From Gerris lacustris (lineage: Eukaryota > Arthropoda > Insecta > Hemiptera > Gerridae), in NCBI GenBank assembly GCA_951217055.1, contig OX578286.1, positions 32,837,307 to 32,901,306 on the forward strand: a DNA stretch of 64,000 nt. The letters run 5' to 3'. Position 1 is the first letter of the stretch. Each line of letters begins with the position of its first letter. Positions 10,552 to 19,730 of the stretch are shown one piece after another. The notes beneath the pieces were generated by a model. It was given only the letters and a program-made list of their open reading frames with translations. It made no database searches and was not told the DNA's origin. The position numbers and the translations under genes are program-made.

Positions 10552-11831
10552 CAGTGGAGACTGTTAAACCTGTCTGAAACAAGATTTTTAATTTCTTCTT
10601 CTGTAAGAGAGTATGACTTTTCTGTAATTATTTGATTAACCAAAGATACTACAGTTTCAATGATATTTAGTTTAGATACTTGGGATTGGGTACTTCTAGT
10701 TGAATCTGTTAAGTGTGAGATGTTATTACTAGGTTTAGGTGGTTGGACAAGACCACCAGTTCTATTTGGTGGCATATTGTCAGATTTGTATAATAAGTGA
10801 TTATGGTCGGGAGGGGTTTCAGGTGAGATATGAGAACGGAGTCTTTTTACTTGCCCTGTAACTGTCCTTTTATAACTATTTAGGGGTAGCGGGTGAGGGA
10901 TTTCATAATTACATTGTTTATTGTTAATAGGGGGAAACAGCGACATATCGTCCGTATTAGGGCAAGAAGCAATGGAAGAATACGTATTTCCAACTTTATT
11001 GCTAGCTTCGTTAAAGGAAATATTTTCTGTAGCCATAATATTTCGAATAGATTTTTGTTTTCCAAACTCTTCACACTTCAAAAAGTCAGTAGCGAGATGA
11101 TCTTTCCCACAAAACAAACACTTGTTCTGACTATCAGGACATTTATCAATGACATGAGACGAATCACCACATCGAGCACAACGAGCCCTACTCTTACATT
11201 GATCTTTATAATGACCATATCGCAAACACAGCTTACATTGTACTACTCTCTGTACAAAAACTTCGACAGGACATTTCACACTATATATCACAACATAAGG
11301 AGGCAACTGTTGGCCTCTGACTGTGAAACGAACGGAGCTAGTCGGTTTAAATAAGGGTCCCTCATTTCCACCCTCAGGGATAACACGACGATTAAATCTT
11401 TTAACTGAAATCAGTTCATACTGCTTATTAAAATATTTATTTAAAAGTGTCTTAATCTCATCATCCGGAATATTTACATCTACATTACGTATAATGCCTG
11501 TCCTGTATAACAAAAAATTTGGAATGTAGGCTTTTAAATCGTTCTCCCGTAAGGACTGTGAGTGCAATATTATGTTTGCGGCACGTAAGGTTCTAAAAGA
11601 AATTTTAACTCTATTTCTTCCCATTTTATCAATGTGGATGATATCGTCCCCAACATCAGGATGATTAGAATGCAGCAATCTTCCCAACGCCATAGGATGC
11701 ATTCTGCTAATTCCTTTTTTTTCACTGTCTTTACTTAAACTTTCGACAAAAATATAATAAGGGGGCAGGTCACAGGCCAAAAATTCAGTAATAGTAGTTT
11801 TATTATTTTCTATTTGGGGTGTTAGATCCAT
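10551..11831 (-). CDS. ORF1 (Gag-like nucleic-acid-binding protein) of the retrotransposon
   Basis: A 426-residue protein that would coat the element RNA. Its centre has three consecutive Cys/His knuckles: CKLCLRYGHYKDQC and CARCGDSSHVIDKC (both CX2CX4HX4C), then CLFCGKDHLATDFLKC (CX2CX3HX7C). The upstream region (residues about 95-190) resembles the conserved RNA-binding part of I/Jockey-type ORF1, judged by eye; the C-terminal third is polar. The frame is intact. Its TGA stop shares a base with the ORF2 ATG (TGATG at 10553-10549), as in elements that translate ORF2 by termination-reinitiation. Confidence 0.85.
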   Translation of the reverse strand: MDLTPQIENNKTTITEFLACDLPPYYIFVESLSKDSEKKGISRMHPMALGRLLHSNHPDVGDDIIHIDKMGRNRVKISFRTLRAANIILHSQSLRENDLKAYIPNFLLYRTGIIRNVDVNIPDDEIKTLLNKYFNKQYELISVKRFNRRVIPEGGNEGPLFKPTSSVRFTVRGQQLPPYVVIYSVKCPVEVFVQRVVQCKLCLRYGHYKDQCKSRARCARCGDSSHVIDKCPDSQNKCLFCGKDHLATDFLKCEEFGKQKSIRNIMATENISFNEASNKVGNTYSSIASCPNTDDMSLFPPINNKQCNYEIPHPLPLNSYKRTVTGQVKRLRSHISPETPPDHNHLLYKSDNMPPNRTGGLVQPPKPSNNISHLTDSTRSTQSQVSKLNIIETVVSLVNQIITEKSYSLTEEEIKNLVSDRFNSLH

Positions 11832-12811
11832 AACTATGTCGTTATTGCCTACATTTTTATTATTGCTATTATTAATTAAAATTGGTTTTGATAAATCAAT
11901 CCCCCCCCCCTATCAGGGGGGTCACCTGGTTTTTTGTCCATATAAGTAGAGTTGTAAAAAGCTGTTTCAAAAGGAGTTCACTATATTTTAAAATAGAACG
12001 ATTGAAATAGAATAAAAAGTATGTTTTAAGAAATCGCGATCAAAGGTTAATACACCGGAGACAAACGATACGCACACTCCAGAGGTTAAATCACGACCGC
12101 ATATATATATATTATATATTATTCATATATTATTATTCATATATATTATTATTCATATATATTATTCATATATTCATATATTATTCAATTGTAATAAAAA
12201 AAATAGATATTATTATATACATATAATTTTTAAAAGAATAGCCCAATACTATTTGTAACTAATTATACTTATTTAACAAAAATAATTAAAAGATTTAGAG
12301 ACTGATTGAGAAATATTTAGAAAATAATTTAAAAAAATGAACATTAGGCAAAAAATACATCAAAACTTTGTGTATAAATATGACTGAATAAAATTAAGAC
12401 TTAAAAAACTGTAAGGCTAATGTCCTAGCTTTGCCATATGGCAACTTTCAAATTGACGCTCAATTTAGAGCAGAAAAATTAAATTTTGTGAAACTGAAAT
12501 AATTTTATATTTTTAATCATTCTTTATTCTAATAGTTTCATTACTAATAATAAAATAAATTAATTAAAAAAAATTAAAATTCATTCCATGTCACAAATTT
12601 GGAATAACCTATTTTTTAAACCTGTCTTGTCGCATACGTGTTGCACAAAACAAATAAATCTAATGATGAAAAATCAATTTAGTCCTTCTTTTGACATAAT
12701 ATTCACATTAAAAAAGTTCAATATTACCTTGGACCTCTCCAGAAAATAAAAAGGGAGGGGGTTTTGCTGTTGCCATATGGCAACGCTAGGTTAGGTTATT
12801 AAGGGTTAAGG

Positions 12812-13373
12812 TGTGTTTTCCTACAACGCGTCAGACGCGGATGGGGTGTTTTCCAAAAACGTGGCTGGGGCAATCACTTTCTCTTCAGTCTGATTCCATC
12901 ATTCGACATGGCTACTTCGAACATTAACGAAAAAACTTTTAAAGAGCTTATTTGCTTCTGGAGGAAACCGCAGACGAAGAACTTTTATGTCAGTGCGCGA
13001 TCCCTCGAAAAGGAACCCCCATCGCCCATTATACTCATATCGAATGACAGAAGGCGTATATTTATCAGAAGGCAGCTTGATATGGCACTTCATGTCATAT
13101 ACGCATGGAAACTTGGGGACTTCTTCAATCAAGCAGCCGTCCTCTAAACTAAAAAACTACTTTTTTCCCTGCCATTGTAAAAACAAACAACTAGACACAG
13201 ATTTCTCCTCACCTCCTTTTTTGGCTCACAACTAGACAAGAAGAATAGAAGCCAAAGTACGTCAGAGCCGCAATATAGTTTATGGCTATAGTCCTCTCCG
13301 AGAAGTAGTTCACGTCTGACAAATTGACGGCTGCGAGCCGTCAGCGTCGGACGCATCTAGGAAAACACTTTTT
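12812..13373. mobile_element. Possible TIR-bounded element holding an open reading frame
   Basis: GTGTTTTCCTACAACGCGTC near the left end is matched by an inverted GACGCATCTAGGAAAACAC near 13352-13371, about 20 bp with mismatches. It abuts the TTAA of the piggyBac-type copy. I find no convincing TSD. It lies in the intron between CUB exons 14777-14956 and 5078-5238. Confidence 0.4.
12899..13141 (-). CDS. Exon-like open frame of unknown function in the CUB gene intron
   Basis: Reads DGCLIEEVPKFPCVYDMKCH and on to RYEYNGRWGFLFEGS, RLRFPPEANKLFKSFF, ending VRSSHVE and a TGA at 12901-12899. An acceptor-like TTTAGAG precedes 13141 in phase 0, so it could be spliced after exon 14777-14956 as an alternative terminal exon. 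Against this, exon 5078-5238 completes the CUB domain better, and the frame lies inside an apparent TIR element. The composition looks protein-coding (charged/hydrophobic mix, four Cys). I recognise no domain. Confidence 0.4.
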   Translation of the reverse strand, partial: DGCLIEEVPKFPCVYDMKCHIKLPSDKYTPSVIRYEYNGRWGFLFEGSRTDIKVLRLRFPPEANKLFKSFFVNVRSSHVE

Positions 13374-13647
13374 TGGCCCTTTTTTGGCAATACACGAGTG
13401 TTTTACAAGTTAACCAGATCTAGAATTGCTAACTCTTGGGCCTAAGTTTACCTCCACAGAAAATTTGTATACCACATAAGGTGTTGACACCTCGTCATTT
13501 TGTGATCCAAACAAGGGTTATTCTCATAAAGGCTTTGAAGGGTATTCTTAAGAGCAATTTCTAGCGCCAATAATTTATAATTATGACTAGAGAGGTTGGT
13601 AGAAAGTTACACAACAATATTGTCACCACAATTTTTATTACACATAA

Positions 13648-13694
13648 ACTCACAGACGCGTTTCGACAAATAACATCATCTTCAGTGTGTGTTA
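13648..13694 (-). ncRNA. Hammerhead-like motif, left arm
   Basis: Inverse copy of the motif at 14347-14393, differing by one base (GAAACGCGTC instead of GAAACACGTC). Same caveats. Confidence 0.3.
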
Positions 13695-13858
13695 ACTTAG
13701 TAAGGGTTAATTCTGTACTAAGCTAACTATTTTACAAACATGTATTATAAACTAACAGTACAAGGTGGGGGTGGACTAGGGTCATGTGGGTAGAGGGATT
13801 ACTACGAAAGGAACGAGGTAAGGGATATGGAGTTGAGATCTAAGTCGGAAAAACAATT

Positions 13859-14089
13859 GAAGGTAAAAGGTTCAGGTTTCTAGAACATTCGGAACAAACC
13901 GATCATACATTTGATGTTGATAATTATGAACTTCTTCACTCGTGCCAAAAAAATAAGAAATTGGACCTCTTAGAAAACTTAAAAATTCAAAGAGCTATCC
14001 AAGACACAAGTATAGCATGTTTTAATGAAAAATCAAATCTTAACAACTCTGCTCTTGTAAAACCTATAAAAAAAATATTTTTTAAATAA
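13859..14089 (+). pseudogene. Penelope-like protein, C-terminal end after the GIY-YIG nuclease
   Basis: The open frame ends at TAA 14087-14089 and reads FLEHSEQTDHTFDVDNYELL then NKKLDLLENLKIQRAI. This pattern (a His-rich 'H...NH.F' followed by 'LLH...KGKKLDLLE..EI.KA') is the usual end of Penelope-like proteins, downstream of the nuclease fold. The RT and the catalytic nuclease motifs are absent, so only a 3' remnant is present. Recognition is from memory of the family pattern. Confidence 0.6.
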
Positions 14090-14346
14090 TGTAGTAGTTG
14101 TAAGATATTTTAGTCATAGCATATAAGAAAGTATTATTTTAGCAGTTGAAAAACCAAATGTTACCTGAACCTTTTACCTTCAATTGTTTTTCCGACTTAG
14201 ATCTCAACTCCATATCCCTTACCTCGTTCCTTTCGTAGTAATCCCTCTACCCACATGACCCTAGTCCACCCCCACCTTGTACTGTTAGTTTATAATACAT
14301 GTTTGTAAAATAGTTAGCTTAGTACAGAATTAACCCTTACTAAGTT

Positions 14347-14393
14347 AACACACACTGAAGATGATGTTATTTGTCGAAACACGTCTGTGAGTT
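14347..14393 (+). ncRNA. Hammerhead-ribozyme-like motif in the right arm of the Penelope-like element
   Basis: Candidate core CTGAAGA (14355-14361) and GAAA (14376-14379), with a short hairpin between and GTC at 14383-14385. Bases before the core (AACACACA) pair with those after GTC (TGTGAGTT) at 7 of 8 positions, as stem I would. Departures: one extra U between CTGAAGA and stem II, wobble pairs in stem II, and almost no stem III. Penelope-like elements are known to carry minimal hammerheads; activity here is unproven. Confidence 0.3.
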
Positions 14394-14776
14394 TATGTGT
14401 AAGAAAAATTGTGGTGACAATATTGTTGTGTAACTTTCTACCAACCTCTCTAGTCATAATTATGAAGTGGTACCACAAAATCTCAGTCAAAACTACTAAT
14501 TATTTGCCAATAATTTAGTTAAAAACAACATCGGATCTAGAAAGTTCTCACTTGAATATAGGACATTGACAAGCTTCTACCACCAAACCCAAAGCTTCTT
14601 TAAATGGTAGACTATTTTGACATGTGCATATGCTCTAGTGTATAATATAATAAATATAAGGCAAACAATTGTTTTGCCATCTAAGCACGGAATCATTTCT
14701 AATCCAAGAATAGATGTAGACAACAATGTCGATAATCTATTTGAGTGTCCATAGGACAAAATTGAAGACTGTTTAC

Positions 14777-14956
14777 CTGACATTTGTGCGCATTCCGATG
14801 CTGGGAGCTGGACGAAGCAGCTGTAGTTAGCAATTCTAAAGATACAAGATACCCCCAAGGAAGGAGAAGTGAAAATGTGCAATCCAATCCACCAACTGGA
14901 GGTATCTCAGCTGATCCGTTCGAACCAACTAATGTCACGTTATAGCATTCGTGAAC
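14777..14956 (-). CDS. CUB-domain gene, exon with the first half of the second CUB domain
   Basis: A 180-bp, phase 0-0 exon. Its acceptor is excellent (TTTTCTTGCTGTTTTAG|G) and the donor is CAG|GTAAAC. It encodes 60 residues: VHECYNVTLVGSNGSAEIPP, then VGGLDCTFSLLLPWGYLVSL, ending ...RNAHKCQ. The Cys pair and the TFSLLLPWGYLVSLELL strands match the first half of a CUB fold. It joins 17911-18176 upstream and, in the preferred model, 5078-5238 downstream. N-glycosylation sequons (NVT, NGS) fit an extracellular domain. Confidence 0.7.
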
Positions 14957-15440
14957 CTAAAACAGCAAGAAAACATTCTCTTTAAGAAACCTAAAAAACA
15001 TTAACTCACTTATTTGTAATCAATTTCAACAAGTAGACATTCTTAGAAATAATCTTAATCACATAGAGAAAACTGTATATATCTTAATGAATTATAAAAA
15101 CATTTAAAAAATCAGGATTTGCCAATCTTTTTCTAATTTGTGGATTGTTCTCAAGACTCAAGAATAAAACTTACTATGTGTAGCTTGCTTATGTAATAGC
15201 TTATGAATAATGTAAGAAGTTAGCTTGATATAAAACTCTTTCTTTCTTTTGATTAAACGAATTTTGATTTAAGTGAATTTATTTGTGTTTCCCAAGTCTC
15301 GGTGATTTACAGAATCCCTGTGTAACATGTGGTATTGACAACTTCAGACCCTCAGCACTGGCTTAAGTTTTTTTTAGGGTTAAGGTTTTTAGAGTTTTTT
15401 TTATACTATTTTTTATATTTCTAGATGAATGCTACTTAGA
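14957..15440. other. CUB gene intron
   Basis: AT-rich intronic sequence between the 14956 acceptor and the 41-bp minisatellite. No element recognised. Confidence 0.4.
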
Positions 15441-16135
15441 AATAAGAAATAACTTGGTTTCCCGGAAAAATCTACGTCACCAATAAGAAATAATTTGGTT
15501 TTCCGGTGAAATCCACGTCACCAATAAGAAATAACTTGGGTTTCCAATGAAATCCACGTCACCAATAAGAAATAACTTGGGTTTCCAATGAAATCCACGT
15601 CACCAATAACAAATAACTTGGGTTTCCAATGAAATCCACGTCACCAATAAGAAATAACTTGGGTTTCCGGTTAAATCCACATCACCAATAAGAAATAACT
15701 TGGGTTTCCAATGAAATCCACGTCACCAATAAGAAATAACTTGGGTTTCCAATGAAATCCACGTCTCCAATAAGAAATAACTTGGGTTTCCAGTTAAATC
15801 CACATCACCAATAAGAAATAACTTGGGTTTCCAATGAAATCCACGTCACCAATAAGAAATAACTTGGGTTTCCAATGAAATCCACGTCACCAATAAGAAA
15901 TAACTTGGGTTTCCGGTTAAATCCACATCACCAATAAGAAATAACTTGGGTTTCCAATGAAATCCACATCACCAATAAGAAATAACTTGGGTTTCCGGTT
16001 AAATCCACATCACCAATAAGAAATAACTTGGGTTTCCAATGAAATCCACGTCACCAATAAGAAATAACTTGGTTTTCCGGTTAAATCCACATCACCAATA
16101 AGAAATAAATTGGGTTTACAATGAAATCCACGGTT
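15441..16135. repeat. 41-bp minisatellite, about 17 units
   Basis: Unit of the form ACTTGGGTTTCCAATGAAAT followed by 21 more bases, in a 41-bp register, with two main variants (TTTCCAATGAAATCC and TTTCCGGTTAAATCC). The unit resembles the terminal sequence at 63722-63752 (CTTGGTTTTCTGGTGAAATC), so it may derive from the end of that foldback family. Confidence 0.9.
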
Positions 16136-16139
16136 GAAA

Positions 16140-17330
16140 ATTCCAGTGAAATCAACGCCACAAAAATCAAGTTATCTAAACGACAAGATATTATTATGAC
16201 TGGAGAGAAAAACGGCACATTTATACTGCTTTTTGAGAACGTAGATTGTAACTTGATTTCCCGGGGGTTTCTGGGCAACCCTTTGTCAAGATGATACAAT
16301 CAGGCAGGTGCTGCTTTCGTCAGGGTTCCTTTATCGAGCAGGTGACGGTCGAGAAGTAACTCAATAGTGTAGATTTTTATGATTTTGTATTGATTTACCA
16401 AATCTAATTTTGTTATTATTATTTAGTGGAAATCAAACATTATCATTATCACGAATTTGGTATGATAATTTCTTAAATAATACTAATGTCTGCTAAAACA
16501 GGATTTTCTTAATTTTGATCCCCAAAATATAAATGGAAGGGTGAGAAGAAAGAAGGTGAAATGGAGCCCAGATCATCTGACGTTATGAAGTTAATACTTG
16601 TAAGTCCCAAGTTATATTTAGGATAAGAAACATATTATATAATTACCAGATAATTTTAACCCAAGGATGCAACAGAGTCCTTGGGAGGGGGTATAGAAGG
16701 AAAATTAAAATAGTACTGCTTTTCCCGGAAGATAAACTTTTAATACTGTTTCCCTAGTTTTTGGAGCCAATTGCTAATTAGGGATCTAGGGAATCCTTTT
16801 AGTAATATTTAGATAATTTAATTTTCAGAATGGAGCAATTAAACATTATTTCTTTTGATATTAAATTAAAACCACTATGTGTTTTAGATATTTAAAACAG
16901 TCCAAATATATTAATAAATATTTTATTCACAATATATTCTTGGTTAATGTAAATATCTGAGAATTGTTATTATTTAAGATTGTTTGAATTCAGACAAAAA
17001 AAAAGTAAATAAATAAAAATAATGCACTAAATTAAGTGCTTAGATAAATAAAAATTATATATAAAAAACATCATATCACTCTGAAAACACTGCCACACGT
17101 TAAAAAAAAACTAAAATAACGCTAATTGCATGCATAAAATCTACATTAATGAAATATCTGCTTAAAATTAAAATTAATCAAATTAAAAAATCTAATCAAA
17201 TTTAAATCCAGAACTTTAACATCATCATAACTAGATAATTGTAAATCAATAAATGAAACATAATTTAATATGAATATAAAGTTATATATGTCACATTTAT
17301 TTATTTACGAGTGTATTAAGCAGTTACTAG
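16140..17330. other. CUB gene intron, AT-rich
   Basis: No gene. A short segment 16137-16275 has a CCCGGGGGTTTCTGGG motif. Otherwise unassigned intronic DNA. Confidence 0.4.
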
Positions 17331-17334
17331 AACG

Positions 17335-17903
17335 TTGAAAGATTAGAAATAATGAATTAAGAGACGAAAAATCAATTAAGTAATTGAAATTACTGTTGTT
17401 AAGATACGAAAAACTATTAAGTAAGCACTTGAAATGGTTTCTATATAGACTGTGATTAAGAGACGAAAAAATAATTAAGTAAGCACTTGAAATGGTTTTT
17501 ATAAAGAGTTTGGTTAAGAGACGAAAAAACAATTAAGTAATTGAAATGACTGTTGCTAAGATAGGAAAAACTATTAATTAAGCACTTGAAATGGTTTCTA
17601 TATAGTAGACTGTGGTTAAGAGACAAAAAAACAATTAAGTAATTGAAATGACTGTTGCTAAGATAGGAAAAACTATTAATTAAGCACTTGAAATGGTTTC
17701 TATATAGTAGACTGTGGTTAAGAGACAAAAAAACAATTAAGTAATTGAAATGACTGTTGCTAAGATAGGAAAAACTATTAATTAAGCACTTGAAATGGTT
17801 TCTATATAGTAGACTGTGGTTAAGAGACAAAAAAACAATTAAGTAATTGAAATGACTGTTGCTAAGATAGGAAAAACTATTAATTAAGCACTTGAAATGG
17901 TTT
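17335..17903. repeat. 102-bp tandem repeat (about 3.5 perfect units plus degenerate ones)
   Basis: ACTGTGGTTAAGAGAC recurs at exactly 102-bp steps (17608, 17710, 17812), preceded by diverged units from 17335. The unit length is a multiple of three, so long minus-strand frames run through it without meaning. It ends directly at the donor side of CUB exon 17911-18176. Confidence 0.9.
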
Positions 17904-17910
17904 AGTTTAC

Positions 17911-18176
17911 CTGTTTATATGTGAGTGAAAAGGGTCCTGGAGCTGAGAGCCAGACAGCCCTTGGTACATGAAGGGTGCGCTGGGCTAGCTCCTCAAGTTT
18001 ACCACAAAGTGTCGGTCCATCAGGAGCGAAGTAGATTCCACCTCTGGTACAAGGTATGTTGAGGGAGGTAAGGGTCAACAGAAGACCGCTTCCAAATAGT
18101 TTGACCACGCATCTTCTGGAGCCCAAAGATTTCCAGCTCAAGCTGCCCTCCCCCTCCGCCAATGCTACCTTACAAT
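17911..18176 (-). CDS. CUB-domain gene, exon with the first CUB domain
   Basis: A 266-bp exon, phase 1 to phase 0. Acceptor TTTTGTTACAG|A before 18176, donor AAACAG|GTAAAC after 17911. With the G from the preceding exon it reads DCKVALAEGEGSLSWKSLGS, then RRCVVKLFGSGLLLTLTSLN, IPCTRGGIYFAPDGPTLCGK and a strand ending GPFSLTYKQ. Cys spacing (C..C...IPC...LCGKLEEL) and the closing F-x-L-x-Y strand match CUB. GC content and codon use differ clearly from surrounding intron. Its phase-1 start fits the donor at 18569. Confidence 0.75.
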
Positions 18177-18230
18177 CTGTAACAAAACCAAAATCAAGAG
18201 AAACGTTATTCGTCAGTTCAATGAAATAAA

Positions 18231-18650
18231 TTGTTTAGTGACCTTATTGCATCGCCTTGACAATGGATTAAATCGACTGATGGAACACCTGGATAATCCA
18301 GTAACAATCTACGTTCTAGAGTCACTTCCCGACCGTCACTCGCTTGAAGAAGGAACCCCCAATAAATAAATAGTTTAGTGACCTTATTGCACCACCCCAA
18401 CAATGGATTAAATCGACTGATGGAACACCTGGATAATCCAGAAACAATCTACGTTCTAGAGTCACTTCCCGACCGTCACTCGCTTGAAGAAGGAACCCCC
18501 AATAAATAAATAGTTTAGTGACCTTATTGCACCACCCCAACAATGGATTAAATCGATTGAAGGAACACCTGGAAAATCCAGTAACAATCTACGTTCTAGA
18601 GTCACTTCCCGACCGTCACCCGCTTGAAGAAGGAACCCCGACCGAAGCAG
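18231..18650 (-). repeat. 140-bp tandem triplication containing partial exon copies
   Basis: Three units (18231-18370, 18371-18510, 18511-18650) carry the last part of the exon, its CAG|GTGTTCC donor and adjoining intron. All three keep the coding frame (GFLLQA-DGREVTLERRL). The two left copies lack a visible acceptor in front of them, so they are probably not spliced in. Confidence 0.85.
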
Positions 18651-18743
18651 CAACTTATTGCTTTCCCATTTGATCTCGAAATGAAGATGTAGGTTTTCCG
18701 GTGGTAACCATGTCTCGATGATTATAGATCCGATGGTTATCAC
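18569..18743 (-). CDS. CUB-domain gene, upstream exon (5' border uncertain)
   Basis: Reads ...SIIIETWLPPENLHLHFEIK, WESNKLLLRSGFLLQAGDGR and EVTLERRLLLDFP, then donor CAG|GTGTTCC after 18569 in phase 1. The next exon starts in the matching phase (G|AT gives Asp). The frame meets a TAA just upstream of 18743, with no good AG acceptor between, so the 5' end is unresolved: the exon may start within this range or the copy may be damaged. The content looks like the end of a preceding extracellular domain. Confidence 0.5.
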
Positions 18744-18879
18744 CCAGTGTTAAGATAATATTCAGAAGAGTTCATGTCATTCTATGGAAGTAACAATAGG
18801 CTGACCGATATTTTTTGGTAAAACATAATGATAAGTAGGTCACACTTAAATAAAAACGCACTGGTGGTTTAATTTAAAA

Positions 18880-19730
18880 TCTATGTAATATATAAAATTA
18901 AATCTCTGTCTGCACATTGGTCAGAATTGAAAATGTGTTGGATTCCGGATTCCTAAAACCGAATCCGGCCAAAACTTTTTTCGTGTATGTACGTGTTACT
19001 CCAGGAGATAGCGTGCAAAAAAGTGTCTGACTAACATCAAGCTAGAATTTTGTTTACAAGTCAATCTTTTAGCGCCTTTTAAGAATATGTGGTCGGCTAA
19101 GTTCGTCTGCGGGACATAACTTGGCAATAGGGGTTTAAAAAAAAAAAAACCGGTGGAGAGCGGCCATATATCACCAATTATGGTGGACAATGTAATTTCC
19201 ATGATCTTGGGTACAGAATTAGTTAGTAGACCAAAATGTCGATGTTATTTTCACACTTGATAGGTTAGTTATTCAAATATTACTAAAAATCGACGTGGTC
19301 ACCTGTCAAGGGACAAACTAACATCAAGTTGATTTTCGATCTACTAACTAATTCTGTACTCAGGATCATGAAAATCACATTGTCCACCATAATTGGTGAG
19401 ACATGGCCGCTCTCCACCGGTTTGTTTTTTTCAAACGCCTATTGCCAAGCTATGTCCCGCAGACGAACTTAGCCGACCACATATTCTTAAAAGGCGCAAA
19501 AGATTGACTTGTATACAAAATTCTAGCTTGATGTTAGTCAGACACTTTTTTGCACGCTATCTCCTGGAAGGACTATGTGCCTGTCACCATCAGTCCGACT
19601 TTATAGACGCAAAACTGGTTCAAAGAAATTGATAAATTTCATTTCAGAGGTGAGCGCATACATGTTGCTCATTTTGTGGGCTTGGTTTCATCGAAAAATA
19701 TTGAGTAGAACTTAAGTTATTTATACATAT
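18880..19730 (+). mobile_element. Interspersed repeat family P, copy 1, interrupted
   Basis: Its left part (18893-18990) and right part (19577-19730) match a continuous neighbour at 19731-20020, including a TTTCAGAGGTGAGCGCA-like segment and CTTGGTTTCATCGAAAAATA. The two copies are direct neighbours. A foldback element interrupts this one. Confidence 0.6.
18993..19576. mobile_element. Foldback element with arms of about 230 bp
   Basis: CCAGGAGATAGCGTGCAAAA at the left end is repeated inversely at the right end, and pairing continues for about 230 bp (18998-19234 with 19349-19571). It lies inside family P copy 1. No coding content. Confidence 0.75.

Larger units (their letters stand above)
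6721..12178 (-). mobile_element. I-group non-LTR retrotransposon, nearly full length, nested in the piggyBac-type element
   Basis: A minus-strand element with its poly-A tail seen as T's at 6721-6756 and ORFs reading right to left: ORF1 (11831-10551), ORF2 (10551-6836). It is flanked by TATTATTCAATT at 6709-6720 and 12179-12190, a perfect 12-bp target-site duplication. The uninterrupted piggyBac-type copy has a single version of this site. The 5' end is an AT-rich run of ATTCATATATTAT-like repeats (12104-12178). Two lesions in ORF2 make this copy probably inactive. Confidence 0.9.
6272..12809 (-). mobile_element. piggyBac-type non-autonomous element, copy 1 (interrupted)
   Basis: Bounded by TTAA on both sides (6272-6275, 12806-12809) with inverted ends CCCTTAACTGCCC and CCCTTAATAACC, the hallmark of piggyBac-type integration. 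It contains three copies of a TTTGCCATATGGCAAC or GTTGCCATATGGCAAC palindrome (6409-6424, 12430-12445, 12770-12785). It is the inverse of the uninterrupted copy at 55499-56572; subtracting the retrotransposon at 6721-12178 leaves about 1.08 kb. No transposase is seen, so it must have been moved in trans. Confidence 0.8.
13577..14463 (+). mobile_element. Penelope-like element fragment with 300-bp inverted terminal arms
   Basis: Arms 13577-13876 and 14163-14463 are near-perfect inverted repeats around a unique core that ends a Penelope-like protein frame. Inverted and tandem terminal repeats are a known oddity of Penelope-like elements. Each arm holds the CTGAAGATG-hairpin-CGAAAC motif. A fragment of the same right end is at 43893-43966. 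Inserted in the CUB gene intron. Confidence 0.65.

Noticed and set aside
10893..11529. Plus-strand open frames opposite ORF1
   Set aside because: Shadows of the retrotransposon ORF1 on the other strand; no motifs.
17456..17830. 124-residue minus frame
   Set aside because: Runs through the 102-bp tandem repeat, whose length is a multiple of three; not a gene.
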